Source of the DNA: Magnetovibrio sp.
GTDB taxonomy: Bacteria; Pseudomonadota; Alphaproteobacteria; Rhodospirillales; Magnetovibrionaceae
Direction: 5' to 3'
Assembly (NCBI GenBank): GCA_026196495.1
Contig: JAPHSY010000035.1
Span: forward strand, 1 to 61,095
DNA: 61,095 nucleotides
Below are positions 8,149 through 16,834 of this stretch, piece by piece (position 1 is the first letter of the stretch; each line of letters begins with the position of its first letter). The position numbers and the translations under genes are program-made. The notes under the pieces are model-generated. The model was not told the origin of the DNA. It ran no database searches and was given only the letters and a program-made list of their open reading frames with translations.

Positions 8149-9309
8149 ATGCATAAAAGGCTCTGTGCCATTCAGATGCACTACACAGACATATTTCCAG
8201 GTTTAAAAGAAAACAACTGCGTATCGACAATGATACAAAGCGGATTGTTCGATGATGTCGTGATCGTTGCGGCGGATGTTGAGCAGAATAAAGTTTTGCA
8301 AAACTACGCTTCGGATTGGGGGGTCGAGCTTCATTTGGGTGCAGTTGAAAACGTCACACAGCGTCTCTTCGAAATTTCCCAGAAATATGGTGCAAACAGT
8401 ATTCTTAGGGTTTTACCACAATGGTATTTCATCGATGTCGCGTTTGTGGAAAGCATGCTTGAGACATTGGAAAGCCAAGATGCGGATTATTTAATTGTCC
8501 CCACTGATTTTGATTTTCGCTTTGGTGGGGATGTTTTCTCTGGACGGTTCTTAGAGACCCTTCTCCATGACTTTGAAAATATGACGGATTGTCCACGCCA
8601 ATACCTGTTTAACCCCTGGGGATACGTTAATGCTTTTGGTCATCCTTCCCTGAAATTGATTGAACATAAAGATGTCCCGCAATGTTCAAATGATGATTTT
8701 GTAGAGTTTCGTGCCCGTTATAATGATGTTTGGCCGGAACAATGGGACAAAGCGGATACTCCTCAGGCGCCATACAAAATGTGTCATGAGTATATTTCAA
8801 ATGACATGGCGGCATTGGATATAGCCTGTGGTCACGGTTCAGGTTCAAAGTTTCTCATTGATCAAGGTTGTCAATCTGTTGTGGGTGTCGATGTGTCTCA
8901 GGCGGCAATCGACCATTGCCAGAACAAATTTCTGGATGACAAACGGCTCTCATTTCATTGTGGCGATGCATTGGGTATTGATTTTGTATCGGAACAGTTC
9001 GACCTGATCGTGACCATTCACACCATGGAACACGTAAGTGACGATATGGCATTTTTGGATAAACTGAAGTCATGGTTGAAGCCAGGGGGAACAATAGTTC
9101 TTGAGGTGCCATTATTGATGCGTCTTCCCTTTAAGGATTCAGATCAACCTTTCAGCGATGGTCATATTCGTGAGTATTATCCCAGACCATTGGTCGATTT
9201 GTTTCAAAATTTTTTTATGATAACAAAACAATTTGGCGTGAGCCGTGGATTTTATGTTGAGCCGAATAAGGCACGCAACGCAATGATGATAATTGGGCAA
9301 AGAACCTAG
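8149..9309 (+). CDS. Cytidylyltransferase-like domain fused to SAM methyltransferase
   Basis: 386 aa. Residues 1 to about 150 resemble the SpsF/NeuA-like nucleotidyltransferase fold (VVIVAADVEQN, a WGVELHLGAVENVTQRLF stretch, then SILRVLPQWYFID). The usual N-terminal nucleotide-binding loop (A-R-x-x-S-x-R-L-P-G-K) is absent; the protein starts KRLCAIQMHYTDIFPG. Residues from about 220 form a class I methyltransferase with motif I DIACGHGSGSKF, an acidic VVGVD and a late VTIHTMEHV. ATG 8149 is preferred to an upstream GTG at 8116 because AGGAAAGG lies 8 nt before it. It ends 4 bp before the next gene, which carries an intact cytidylyltransferase domain. Catalysis by the first domain is doubtful; methylation of a nucleotide sugar or glycan is the likely role. 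Confidence 0.7.
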   Translation: MHKRLCAIQMHYTDIFPGLKENNCVSTMIQSGLFDDVVIVAADVEQNKVLQNYASDWGVELHLGAVENVTQRLFEISQKYGANSILRVLPQWYFIDVAFVESMLETLESQDADYLIVPTDFDFRFGGDVFSGRFLETLLHDFENMTDCPRQYLFNPWGYVNAFGHPSLKLIEHKDVPQCSNDDFVEFRARYNDVWPEQWDKADTPQAPYKMCHEYISNDMAALDIACGHGSGSKFLIDQGCQSVVGVDVSQAAIDHCQNKFLDDKRLSFHCGDALGIDFVSEQFDLIVTIHTMEHVSDDMAFLDKLKSWLKPGGTIVLEVPLLMRLPFKDSDQPFSDGHIREYYPRPLVDLFQNFFMITKQFGVSRGFYVEPNKARNAMMIIGQRT

Positions 9310-9313
9310 TGCC

Positions 9314-11086
9314 GTGACAAACGATAACAAACACGACATAAAAATTGTTGCGGTGATAGGTGCTCGGCTGAATTCGAGTCGCCTGCCAGGAAAGCAATTA
9401 TTGAATTTGTGTGGCAAGCCAATCATTGAACACATTTTCAATCGCTTAGATGCAGTCACAGAAATTGATCAAGTGGTTTTGGCGACAACTGCAGATGACT
9501 TCAACAAGCCATTGGTGAACTGGGCTACTGACAATAATCGTGAAGTGTTTCCATTTGCAGGTGACGTAAACGATTTGATGGGACGCATTGATGTCGTGTT
9601 TCAGGAAACACGTCCTGACATTCTTGTTTATATTTGTGGCGATAGCCCGTTAATCGAGCCACCGACCCTTTCACGCATGCTTCGTGCAATGCTTGATCAT
9701 TATGAGTATGATACCGTTGATGTTATTCCTCCGGATGATGGTCGCCGTTATATTCATGAGGGGTTTACCATCTATACAAGCGCGTTCTGGCGAACATTGA
9801 TGAAATTGTCCGAAAGCCCAGATGAACGCGAACATGTCGGGTTTGCCAAAGAAAAAATCCCCGGAGGCCCCAAAGTTTTTATGGCGGAACCGGAACCGGA
9901 AATCTATTCCAAATCCCAGCATCGCATTTCAGTGGACACTCCGTCTGACTACCAGTTCATGAAAACGGTTTATGAACGCTGGTATGCCAACAACGGTGTA
10001 GAGACCTTGGTGTCGTTGCCGTGGGTCATTGAACAGGTCTTGGCAGATGAAAACCTAAGATCTATTAACGAACAAGTTGAACAAAAACAGGTTGGGGAAC
10101 AATTCATTTCGGTCTTGTTGGTGACAGAAACAGGACCGGGCATTGGTTTGGGGCATCTTCGACGCGTTGCTGTGGCCGCCCGTGCTTTGCAAGATTATGC
10201 CAAAGCGACAGTCCATGTGGTAGTTGTTGGTGAGAACCCGTTTTTGTCGTGGATGGATTTAATTCCCCAGACTTGGTTGCCGGACCACAATCACTTATTT
10301 GCTTATCTGGATGAACACTTGGGTAGCTATCAAACTCTTGTTGTCGATGTGAAAGAAGACGACGACCTGCGTGAACGATTGCGTCCGGTGTTGGAAACCA
10401 ACAAAATGGCAGGACGACATGCCGTTGCTATTGATAACCTAACAGACTTGCATGACACTTTGGATTTCATCTGGTCTCCCAGTTTTTATGTTTCACAAAC
10501 CGTTCGTGCACTTGTACCAGACGAAAAATTGGTTAGCGGATGGGATTGCTATTTGTTAGAGGACAGTCCTCAGCACCACACTATTCGCGATGTCAAATCT
10601 ATTTTGGTGATGCTTGGGGGCGCGGATACGGATGGCATGGGGGAAAAGCTTCCGGCTCTGTTGAATCTGGCCCTTCCTCAAGGTTTCCATGTGCATTGGG
10701 TTCAAGGTCCCTATGCGCCTGCCCCCCGTGTTGAAGATGTGTTAAAGCTCAAATGGACCACACATAAATCCCCTGATGATGTTCAAGCTCTTTACCAGAA
10801 TGTTGATGTGGCTTTAGTCTCTTATGGGGTGAGCTTGTTTGAATTGTTGAAATACGGCATGCCGACGGTGGTTATTCCAACCTCTGCCGGTCCAAACGCA
10901 GATGAGTGGGCCGCTTTGCAGACTGAGGATATCTGCATGTGTGCAGATGATATAGCGTCAGCATCCGATGCCATCGCGCAGTTGTTGGCGGAACAATCCA
11001 AACGCAAAGACTTCAGCCGTAAGGCCCAAACCAAAGTTGATGGTTTGGGAGCCAAACGGTTTGTGGATGCTGTCGTGGCTCTGTGA
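9314..11086 (+). CDS. Cytidylyltransferase (SpsF-like) fused to PseG-like hydrolase
   Basis: About 590 aa. The N-terminal 240 residues are an SpsF/NeuA-type cytidylyltransferase with an intact nucleotide-binding loop (GARLNSSRLPGKQL, about 15-28) and CGDSPLIEP. The C-terminal part, from about residue 262, resembles PseG, the UDP-sugar hydrolase of pseudaminic acid synthesis, a GT-B-like fold. It contains GIGLGHLRRV with the expected glycine/His-x-x-Arg motif and a C-terminal VSYGVSLFELLKYGMPTVVIPT. GTG 9314 gives MTNDNKHDIKIVAVIGAR; a TTG at 9293 is also open. The two activities bracket condensation to a nonulosonic acid (UDP release before it, CMP activation after it). It converges on the next gene, only 5 bp away. 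Confidence 0.8.
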   Translation: MTNDNKHDIKIVAVIGARLNSSRLPGKQLLNLCGKPIIEHIFNRLDAVTEIDQVVLATTADDFNKPLVNWATDNNREVFPFAGDVNDLMGRIDVVFQETRPDILVYICGDSPLIEPPTLSRMLRAMLDHYEYDTVDVIPPDDGRRYIHEGFTIYTSAFWRTLMKLSESPDEREHVGFAKEKIPGGPKVFMAEPEPEIYSKSQHRISVDTPSDYQFMKTVYERWYANNGVETLVSLPWVIEQVLADENLRSINEQVEQKQVGEQFISVLLVTETGPGIGLGHLRRVAVAARALQDYAKATVHVVVVGENPFLSWMDLIPQTWLPDHNHLFAYLDEHLGSYQTLVVDVKEDDDLRERLRPVLETNKMAGRHAVAIDNLTDLHDTLDFIWSPSFYVSQTVRALVPDEKLVSGWDCYLLEDSPQHHTIRDVKSILVMLGGADTDGMGEKLPALLNLALPQGFHVHWVQGPYAPAPRVEDVLKLKWTTHKSPDDVQALYQNVDVALVSYGVSLFELLKYGMPTVVIPTSAGPNADEWAALQTEDICMCADDIASASDAIAQLLAEQSKRKDFSRKAQTKVDGLGAKRFVDAVVAL

Positions 11087-11091
11087 ATGAT

Positions 11092-12264
11092 CTAGCTGAA
11101 TGTTAGTTTGGTTTGAACAGTTTTTAATGTGGTTTTGAGCACTTTGACATTATCACCAGACCCAAATACATATCCCACGACTTCAGTGTTATCGGTATAA
11201 GCAGTCGTCGATGACGATCTGTTGAGTAACAGAATTTCGGCACCACTTTGGCTCAGAACATCAATATTTTCTACATTGGAAAATGGTTTTCCGGGGTGTT
11301 CAATGATCTCGTATGTCGCTACGGACTGTTGTGCAGGATCAGATTTTGGTGCTTTCACATCACCCATGTCGGTTAGAACATCGAAGATACGTTCAAGATG
11401 ATTTTGCCCATCGACCATGGCTGTCAGGTATAGCGTTCCTTTAGGTCCGTGCAGACGTGGTGCGAGTTCTAGAATCATGAAACCATCGGCGGACAATACC
11501 AAATCGGATTTGACCGGCCCCCAATTTATGCCGACTGCCCGTGCCGCGTGCTCAGTGAGTGCGTAGGCTTGTTTAAGTTGCTCGGGTAATAACTGGCTGG
11601 GGTATACGGCCCCTGTCTCCAATGGGTTCTGTGTTGCAAAGGTGCGATCAAAACACCCCAATGGTACAAAGTGACCCTGACGATCAAATACACCATTGAC
11701 GTCATGCATGCTGCCATCAATGTGGGTTTCAATGATAGCCGGGCCTTTGCTGAAATCATATTGGTCTAAGTCAGATGGTGATGAAGCCTTGATGATGCCT
11801 TTCCCGCCAAATCCGATGATTGGTTTTAGAATCACCTTTCCGCTAAGATCCGTGAGGAATGCAGTAGCCTCTTCCTTGCTGCCAACCATTTTTCCTTGTG
11901 GGGTTGAGATCCCAGATTTTAGCCAAGCTTGCTTGGACAGTTGTTTGTTTTGACAACTGACCGCACTTAACACTGAAACGCCGGGCAACCCTGTGGCTGT
12001 GGCGACGGTGGCTACTGATGTGACCAATTCGGTTAGGGTAAAGATACCTTGGATATTGAGTTCATTTTTGTGTAGAGCCGTGTATGCGATTAGCTCTTCC
12101 ACATTTCGTCCATCCAAGACAGCCGTAAAATCGGCAAATTCAAAACACGGTGATGTTTCAGAGCGATCAGAAACCAAAACCCGATATCCACATCTTTGTG
12201 CGGCTTGAACGGCTTTGATTTGTTGGATGCCGCCCCCAATCATCATGATTGTAGGTTTTGTCAT
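11092..12264 (-). CDS. ATP-grasp family protein
   Basis: 390 aa. The N-terminal Rossmann-like half starts IMMIGGGIQQIKAVQAA, like the ATP-grasp encoded at 4329. The ATP-binding region has VILKPIIGFGGKGI and the metal-binding strand ILELAPRLHGPKG, where the usual R-x-x-GG is R-L-H-G. It probably forms an amide or ester by acyl-phosphate chemistry on an unknown substrate. Its start overlaps the stop of the ATP-grasp gene upstream on the same strand by 4 bp (ATGA), so the two are translationally coupled. The pair forms a minus-strand island between two plus-strand blocks. Confidence 0.82.
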   Translation of the reverse strand: MTKPTIMMIGGGIQQIKAVQAAQRCGYRVLVSDRSETSPCFEFADFTAVLDGRNVEELIAYTALHKNELNIQGIFTLTELVTSVATVATATGLPGVSVLSAVSCQNKQLSKQAWLKSGISTPQGKMVGSKEEATAFLTDLSGKVILKPIIGFGGKGIIKASSPSDLDQYDFSKGPAIIETHIDGSMHDVNGVFDRQGHFVPLGCFDRTFATQNPLETGAVYPSQLLPEQLKQAYALTEHAARAVGINWGPVKSDLVLSADGFMILELAPRLHGPKGTLYLTAMVDGQNHLERIFDVLTDMGDVKAPKSDPAQQSVATYEIIEHPGKPFSNVENIDVLSQSGAEILLLNRSSSTTAYTDNTEVVGYVFGSGDNVKVLKTTLKTVQTKLTFS

Positions 12265-13391
12265 TGGACCTCAAACAGCGGTGGATCGCTTTCCATAAGA
12301 GTAGAGATATATGCCTGTTCGCCTATCACCCATCCAATGACATCGGATATGGATTTTGGGGAGGTGACGGCACTGCCCTGGGATTGTTCCCATTCGACAC
12401 CTGGTGTGTCAGGGGCGAGTATGTTCAATGTTCCTGTAGTTTGCGCAAACATAAACCGTAAGTCATGCACAGTTGGGGTGTTGTCTATGGTTGGCTCATA
12501 GCCGGTAATCAGTTGGATCAATATCTTGTAAATATCGATGCCGTCAAAATACAACAAGCGATCAATCTTGCAATCGAGCATAACCCCACATTCAATAATT
12601 TTGGGCCCCTGGGGGCTGTCGATGACATCAATGCTAAACATTGAATTGTTTAGGTCCAGAGCACCAACGGCCTGAAGCGCTGTGGCTTCAAGGATTGGGT
12701 TAGGCGGTGCCGCCGTGAATCCAGACATAACAAACCCGTGCTCAGCCCCCAAGGAATGCTTTTGACGCAATGAGAGAGTGTGTGGGGTGCCGTTGATGAT
12801 GATCCCATCAACACTATATTCGGGTCCTTGTAGATATTCTTCCAGCACCACCTTGCCGTCTGTGGAAACAAAAGCGGCTTGATCAAAATGGCGGCGAAGT
12901 TCGTCAGTGTTCTCGACCAAGGCCACACCTTGCGAACCTTGTGCGCCTTTGGCGGGTTTGACAATGATGGGACCGCGAACAAAGGTTGCGGCATCGTCGA
13001 ATTTATCAGTGGTAAGCCATTGAGCTGTAGGGATACCTGCAGCTGTAAAGCAGGTCTTCATACGGGTCTTGTCCATCATTGTAGCAAGGGAGGCTGTCGA
13101 AAATGATGGTAGGCCTAAGTGTTCGCATGCCAGGGCCACAGCCATCAGCGTATGTTCATGCGCGCTGTAGGTCATAACGCCGGCGATGTCGTGGTCTTTT
13201 GAAAGTGTCCGGATGCGACCCACCAAAGGGGTAGTTTCACGGATACTCTGAATGTAAAAGAGATCTGCCACCGTTGCCCCAGGGCAATCAGCGTTTAAGT
13301 CAAAAACGATGGTTCTAAAGCCCAAGTCCTGAGCTGCCCGAATAAACGGCAGTTGGGATTTTCCGCCCCCGATGATGACAATGTGGCTCAC
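12261..13391 (-). CDS. ATP-grasp family protein, divergent metal site
   Basis: 376 aa. It begins IVIIGGGKSQLPFIRAAQ and has the central nucleotide-binding strand IIVKPAKGAQGSQGV. The C-terminal metal-binding strand reads IIECGVMLDCKID instead of the family E-x-N-x-R-x-GG, so the usual second Mg ligand and Arg are not evident. It is related to BtrJ/carnosine-synthase-like ATP-grasp ligases only at the level of fold. It is the first gene of a two-gene minus-strand operon and faces a divergent gene at 13525 across 133 bp. It may ligate an amino acid to a sugar, or be an inactive partner of the gene at 11092. Confidence 0.78.
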   Translation of the reverse strand: MSHIVIIGGGKSQLPFIRAAQDLGFRTIVFDLNADCPGATVADLFYIQSIRETTPLVGRIRTLSKDHDIAGVMTYSAHEHTLMAVALACEHLGLPSFSTASLATMMDKTRMKTCFTAAGIPTAQWLTTDKFDDAATFVRGPIIVKPAKGAQGSQGVALVENTDELRRHFDQAAFVSTDGKVVLEEYLQGPEYSVDGIIINGTPHTLSLRQKHSLGAEHGFVMSGFTAAPPNPILEATALQAVGALDLNNSMFSIDVIDSPQGPKIIECGVMLDCKIDRLLYFDGIDIYKILIQLITGYEPTIDNTPTVHDLRFMFAQTTGTLNILAPDTPGVEWEQSQGSAVTSPKSISDVIGWVIGEQAYISTLMESDPPLFEVQ

Positions 13392-13524
13392 GCGACAACC
13401 TTCCGAAAGTTCTTTTCGTCAATGTTCATTGAGCTTAACCGGAATGCATCAAGATCACCAGCCCAACGTTGACAGATTGGTCATCTAATGCCTTATTTAA
13501 CTTAGGTTTTAAGGAGCTTCCACG
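13392..13524. promoter_or_regulatory. Divergent intergenic region
   Basis: This 133-bp gap lies between a minus-strand ATP-grasp operon and a plus-strand block, so promoters for both should lie here. A perfect TTGACA occurs at 13469-13474 on the plus strand, but the region 17-19 bp downstream (CTTATTTA) is a poor -10. A clear ribosome-binding AAGGAG (13511-13516) serves the GTG at 13525. Confidence 0.4.
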
Positions 13525-14883
13525 GTGGACTATTTAGACAACTTGAACGACATCCCGATGCAGGCAAAAATATGTCTGTATGGGGCGGGAGATTATGGCA
13601 TTTCGTTGTTCCGTTTGATCGAAAAGAAACGCTCTGATGTGGAAGTCGTGTGTTTTGTTGATGGCTTCAAAACGGCCGACACCTGTGGTTTGAAAACCAT
13701 AACTCCTCAAGAATTGCTGGGTGTCGAGTATGATTTTGTGGTTATCGCCTCGCACCTATTTGAAAAAAGTATTTCAGAAAATTTGCGGGCATTAGGTGTT
13801 GCCAAGTTTGTTGGTCTCAATACGTTGTTCAATTCGAAGTATGCCAAGACTGATTATTATAACGCGGCACCCGATTATGCGGATGATGTGCTTTACGCGT
13901 TTTATGATTTTTCCGTATCCCCCTACGGATTTGATTTTATTTTTTTCCTCTATCTGGCCGAAATTGAACGCCAAAAACTGGGCGTTTCGAAAATTCATCC
14001 CGTATTGGTTCCCGCACCAACAGATATGTTGATCCAAGATGATGGGACCAATTTTGAAGAAGGGATGAGCAGCCGTTTACGCTATGCCAACACCAATAAC
14101 TGGTGGTACCGTAACATCATTGTTCCCACCACGTGGTTATTGGAATCGTGCAATCAATTAACGGTGTGCAATTCACGTGATGAAGCTTGGGATATCTTTA
14201 CTCGTGCAAAATCAATTTATCCTGGTGAGTATAGTCCTCACCATCCTGTCCAAGGCTATTCAGACAGCTTGGTGGTTGCAGGTTTTGGTGAGACCGAAGC
14301 CGAAGATATGCCTTCGCTAAAGGCAACGCCAATGGCGCTGCAATTTGTCGAGCAATGGGTAGATAACAATGTTGGTGGACGAAAGCTAATCCCCATTACA
14401 CTGCGTGAAGCTCCATTTTCTATGAACCAGGATAAAAACAGCAACATCGCGGAGTGGGTTGCTTTTGCTCAGCAATTGAACCCGGATCAGTATTATCCAG
14501 TGTTCGTTCGTGATACATCCATGGCGTTGGAGACACTTCCTGATGAGCTCAGCGATTGCGTGGTGTTTCCCGAAGCTCCATGGAACCTTGATATTCGTAT
14601 GGGGCTCTATCAATTGGGTTATCTGAATATGTTTGTGGGTAACGGGCCGGGCATGTTGTGCTTGTTGAACAGGGAAAACCGGGCGTTGATGTTTCAGCGT
14701 CCGGGATCGGGTAATGTCAAAGCCACCGATCAGCTGAAGATTGCTGGTGTTGCTGAAGGTGATCATTATCCAAATCTTGGCAAATTCCAGCGTATCTTGT
14801 TTGCTGAGAAAGATAACGCTGACATCATACGCCAGGAGTTTGATGCCATGTGTGAACGTATTGAAACAGAAGCTGCGCAGTAG
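13525..14883 (+). CDS. Unrecognised protein with N-terminal sugar-enzyme-like Rossmann domain
   Basis: 452 aa; I do not recognise the full-length family. Residues 15 to about 110 look like the Rossmann-type domain found before sugar acetyl- and methyltransferases (ICLYGAGDYGISLF, VVCFVDGFK, DFVVIAS). The remaining 340 residues have no motif I can name. They contain RKLIPITLREAPFSM, YYPVFVRDTSM and YLNMFVGNGPGMLCLL, which could be a GT-B-like glycosyltransferase or glycan-binding fold; this is a guess. The GTG start has AAGGAG 8 nt upstream. It is followed 8 bp later by an FkbM methyltransferase gene. In an island without an obvious glycosyltransferase it is one of the better candidates for that job. 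Confidence 0.6.
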   Translation: MDYLDNLNDIPMQAKICLYGAGDYGISLFRLIEKKRSDVEVVCFVDGFKTADTCGLKTITPQELLGVEYDFVVIASHLFEKSISENLRALGVAKFVGLNTLFNSKYAKTDYYNAAPDYADDVLYAFYDFSVSPYGFDFIFFLYLAEIERQKLGVSKIHPVLVPAPTDMLIQDDGTNFEEGMSSRLRYANTNNWWYRNIIVPTTWLLESCNQLTVCNSRDEAWDIFTRAKSIYPGEYSPHHPVQGYSDSLVVAGFGETEAEDMPSLKATPMALQFVEQWVDNNVGGRKLIPITLREAPFSMNQDKNSNIAEWVAFAQQLNPDQYYPVFVRDTSMALETLPDELSDCVVFPEAPWNLDIRMGLYQLGYLNMFVGNGPGMLCLLNRENRALMFQRPGSGNVKATDQLKIAGVAEGDHYPNLGKFQRILFAEKDNADIIRQEFDAMCERIETEAAQ

Positions 14884-14891
14884 GATTGAAC

Positions 14892-15857
14892 GTGGATACG
14901 ACAATTACGGTATTGGATGCAGGCGGACGCTATGGCATCCACCCCACGTGGAAGGGATTTGCGGGGGATATAAGCTACATCATGTTCGAGCCTGAACGTG
15001 ATGAAGCAGCCCGTTTGGCCGCAAGCTATGGTGAGACACGCCCGGATATACGCGTGGAAAACATGGCTTTGGGTGAGCAGGCGGGTGAATTGGAAATGCA
15101 CGTCTATCGCCATCGTGGACAGAGCTCGCATTACAAGCCGAACGATGCAAACCTTTGGTTTGCCGTTGCACGTCCAGGTGAAGGCGAAATCATTGATACC
15201 TATGCAGCCCCGGTTGTGACGGTGGATGGTTATGCCCAAGATCATGATTTACAGTTTGATTTTATGAAAATCGATACTGAGGGCCATGAACTTTCGATCC
15301 TGAAGGGAGCAGAAAAACAGCTCTCGGACCATGTTTTGGGGGTTCGGGCAGAAGTTTATTTTGACCAAGTTCTTCACGATATTCCGCTGTTTTCAGAACT
15401 CCACGACTTTTTCATGGCGCGGGGTTTTCAGTTGTTGAATCTTGGTTATTCAGGTCGAGGACAGCATATGAATGCTTTTGCTGCAGGTGACCGCTATGGC
15501 ATTTTGTTGGACAGTGATGCCGTTTGGGTCCGCCGTTTAGATAGTCTTGAAGGTCTGGGCGGTGCTGTTAAGTGTTTGAAATATGCAGCTTTTTGCCTGA
15601 AAAACGATGCATCAGACGTAGCTATGGCGGCTTTGTTGAAAGGTGTGGATACGTGGGGATATGACTATTCTGCCTATGCCGGGACCGTGCTTTATAAAGG
15701 CCTGGATGTGAGCATTCAGCGCTTGTGTAAGGGCCTGCAAGACCGCCCAGGCCAAGATCCGGTTGTTCTTGAGGATGCGTATCGAAAAGTGTTTGCACGT
15801 AAGCTCAAAAGCATGCACGATTTCTATCAATCAGAGGAAATCAATCCCCTAACATAG
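14892..15857 (+). CDS. FkbM family methyltransferase
   Basis: 321 aa. It has the FkbM O-methyltransferase features: VLDAGGRYG as motif I, YIMFEPERDEA (acidic end of the second strand), and MKIDTEGHELSILKGAE, the hallmark central motif. The last 100 residues after about 215 extend beyond the catalytic domain and look helical. GTG 14892 follows AGGA by 6 nt; a TTG at 14886 is also possible. It likely O-methylates a sugar hydroxyl, and its coupling to the preceding unknown gene suggests they act on the same glycan. Confidence 0.85.
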   Translation: MDTTITVLDAGGRYGIHPTWKGFAGDISYIMFEPERDEAARLAASYGETRPDIRVENMALGEQAGELEMHVYRHRGQSSHYKPNDANLWFAVARPGEGEIIDTYAAPVVTVDGYAQDHDLQFDFMKIDTEGHELSILKGAEKQLSDHVLGVRAEVYFDQVLHDIPLFSELHDFFMARGFQLLNLGYSGRGQHMNAFAAGDRYGILLDSDAVWVRRLDSLEGLGGAVKCLKYAAFCLKNDASDVAMAALLKGVDTWGYDYSAYAGTVLYKGLDVSIQRLCKGLQDRPGQDPVVLEDAYRKVFARKLKSMHDFYQSEEINPLT

Positions 15858-15910
15858 AACGTGTAAACGGGGTAAACTGTGGGACGTGGATCCAGAATGG
15901 AGAAGCCAAC

Positions 15911-16834
15911 ATGACCAATACTGGTCAATTGACAGGGCTAAATGGCCCTAAACGCATAATTATTATTGGTGCTTCCGGCATGATCGGAAGCCGTTTATGT
16001 GCGTTGGCATCTGATCAAGATATCCCTCTTATCGCGACATGTCGTTCTCATCCCGTTGAGGGGTGCAGGCTATTCGACATGGCTTATGATCACTTAGTTC
16101 AGCTGGCTCCTACATTGGGGGCTGGAGATGTTGTTTATTTGTTGGCCGCAAACTCTGACCCCAATGCCGTGTTCCGTGAGCCGGATGCTGCGCGTTTACT
16201 GAATGTAAATGCGACATTGCGTTTGGCCCGAGAAGCTATGGCAGTAGGGGCCCGGGTGGTTTTCGTGTCTACGGAACAGGTTTTTGATGGAGCTGGTGGG
16301 TTCTGTGAAGATGATATGCCGAAGCCTCAATGCCTATATGCACAACAAAAAGTGGAAGTGGAGCAAACGCTCTTGGCGGAACACGGCGATATCTGCATTG
16401 TCCGTGCTGGGGCTCTGGTTGGTGATCTTCCCAGTGATAATTGCATCGTCGCAAAAACGTATGAGACCTTGCTGAAACCAGAAGCTTGCATGGCTCGGGA
16501 TAATGTCTTTACCGTCACCGACGTTCACGATATCGCAAATGTTTTATTGTTATTGTCCAATCCATCCCAACATCGTTTGTATCATGTGGCGGCGGGGCCT
16601 GAAGTCTCACGCACTGTGTTGGCAGACCTCGTGATGGAAATGAGCCGATATGGTTCTGATATGACCTATAAAACAGTAAATTTTGCCGACATTCCATATG
16701 CCGAACCGCGTGGTTGTGTCACATGGATGAAAAGTAAGCGGATACAGGATGAATTCGGGTATAGTTTTACCCCAACACCACAAGTGGTTCGGCAAAAAGT
16801 CCAACTGCTTGATGATTGGAGAAAAGCCTCATGA
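15911..16834 (+). CDS. NAD-dependent sugar epimerase/reductase (RmlD-like SDR)
   Basis: 307 aa extended SDR. Nucleotide-binding motif IIIGASGMIGSRL at about 18-30, VVFVSTEQVFDG carrying the active-site Ser/Thr region, and the YAQQK catalytic pair (Tyr about 143, Lys about 147). The pattern EQVFDG...YAQQKVEVEQ is like dTDP-4-dehydrorhamnose reductase (RmlD), so reduction of a nucleotide-4-keto-sugar is the most likely reaction. It is preceded by GGAGAAG and its stop overlaps the next start (ATGA at 16831-16834). Confidence 0.82.
   Translation: MTNTGQLTGLNGPKRIIIIGASGMIGSRLCALASDQDIPLIATCRSHPVEGCRLFDMAYDHLVQLAPTLGAGDVVYLLAANSDPNAVFREPDAARLLNVNATLRLAREAMAVGARVVFVSTEQVFDGAGGFCEDDMPKPQCLYAQQKVEVEQTLLAEHGDICIVRAGALVGDLPSDNCIVAKTYETLLKPEACMARDNVFTVTDVHDIANVLLLLSNPSQHRLYHVAAGPEVSRTVLADLVMEMSRYGSDMTYKTVNFADIPYAEPRGCVTWMKSKRIQDEFGYSFTPTPQVVRQKVQLLDDWRKAS

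Noticed and set aside
13469-13498. TTGACA box suggesting a strong sigma-70 promoter
   Set aside because: The -35 is perfect but no acceptable -10 lies 16-18 bp downstream, so it is only noted as part of the intergenic region.
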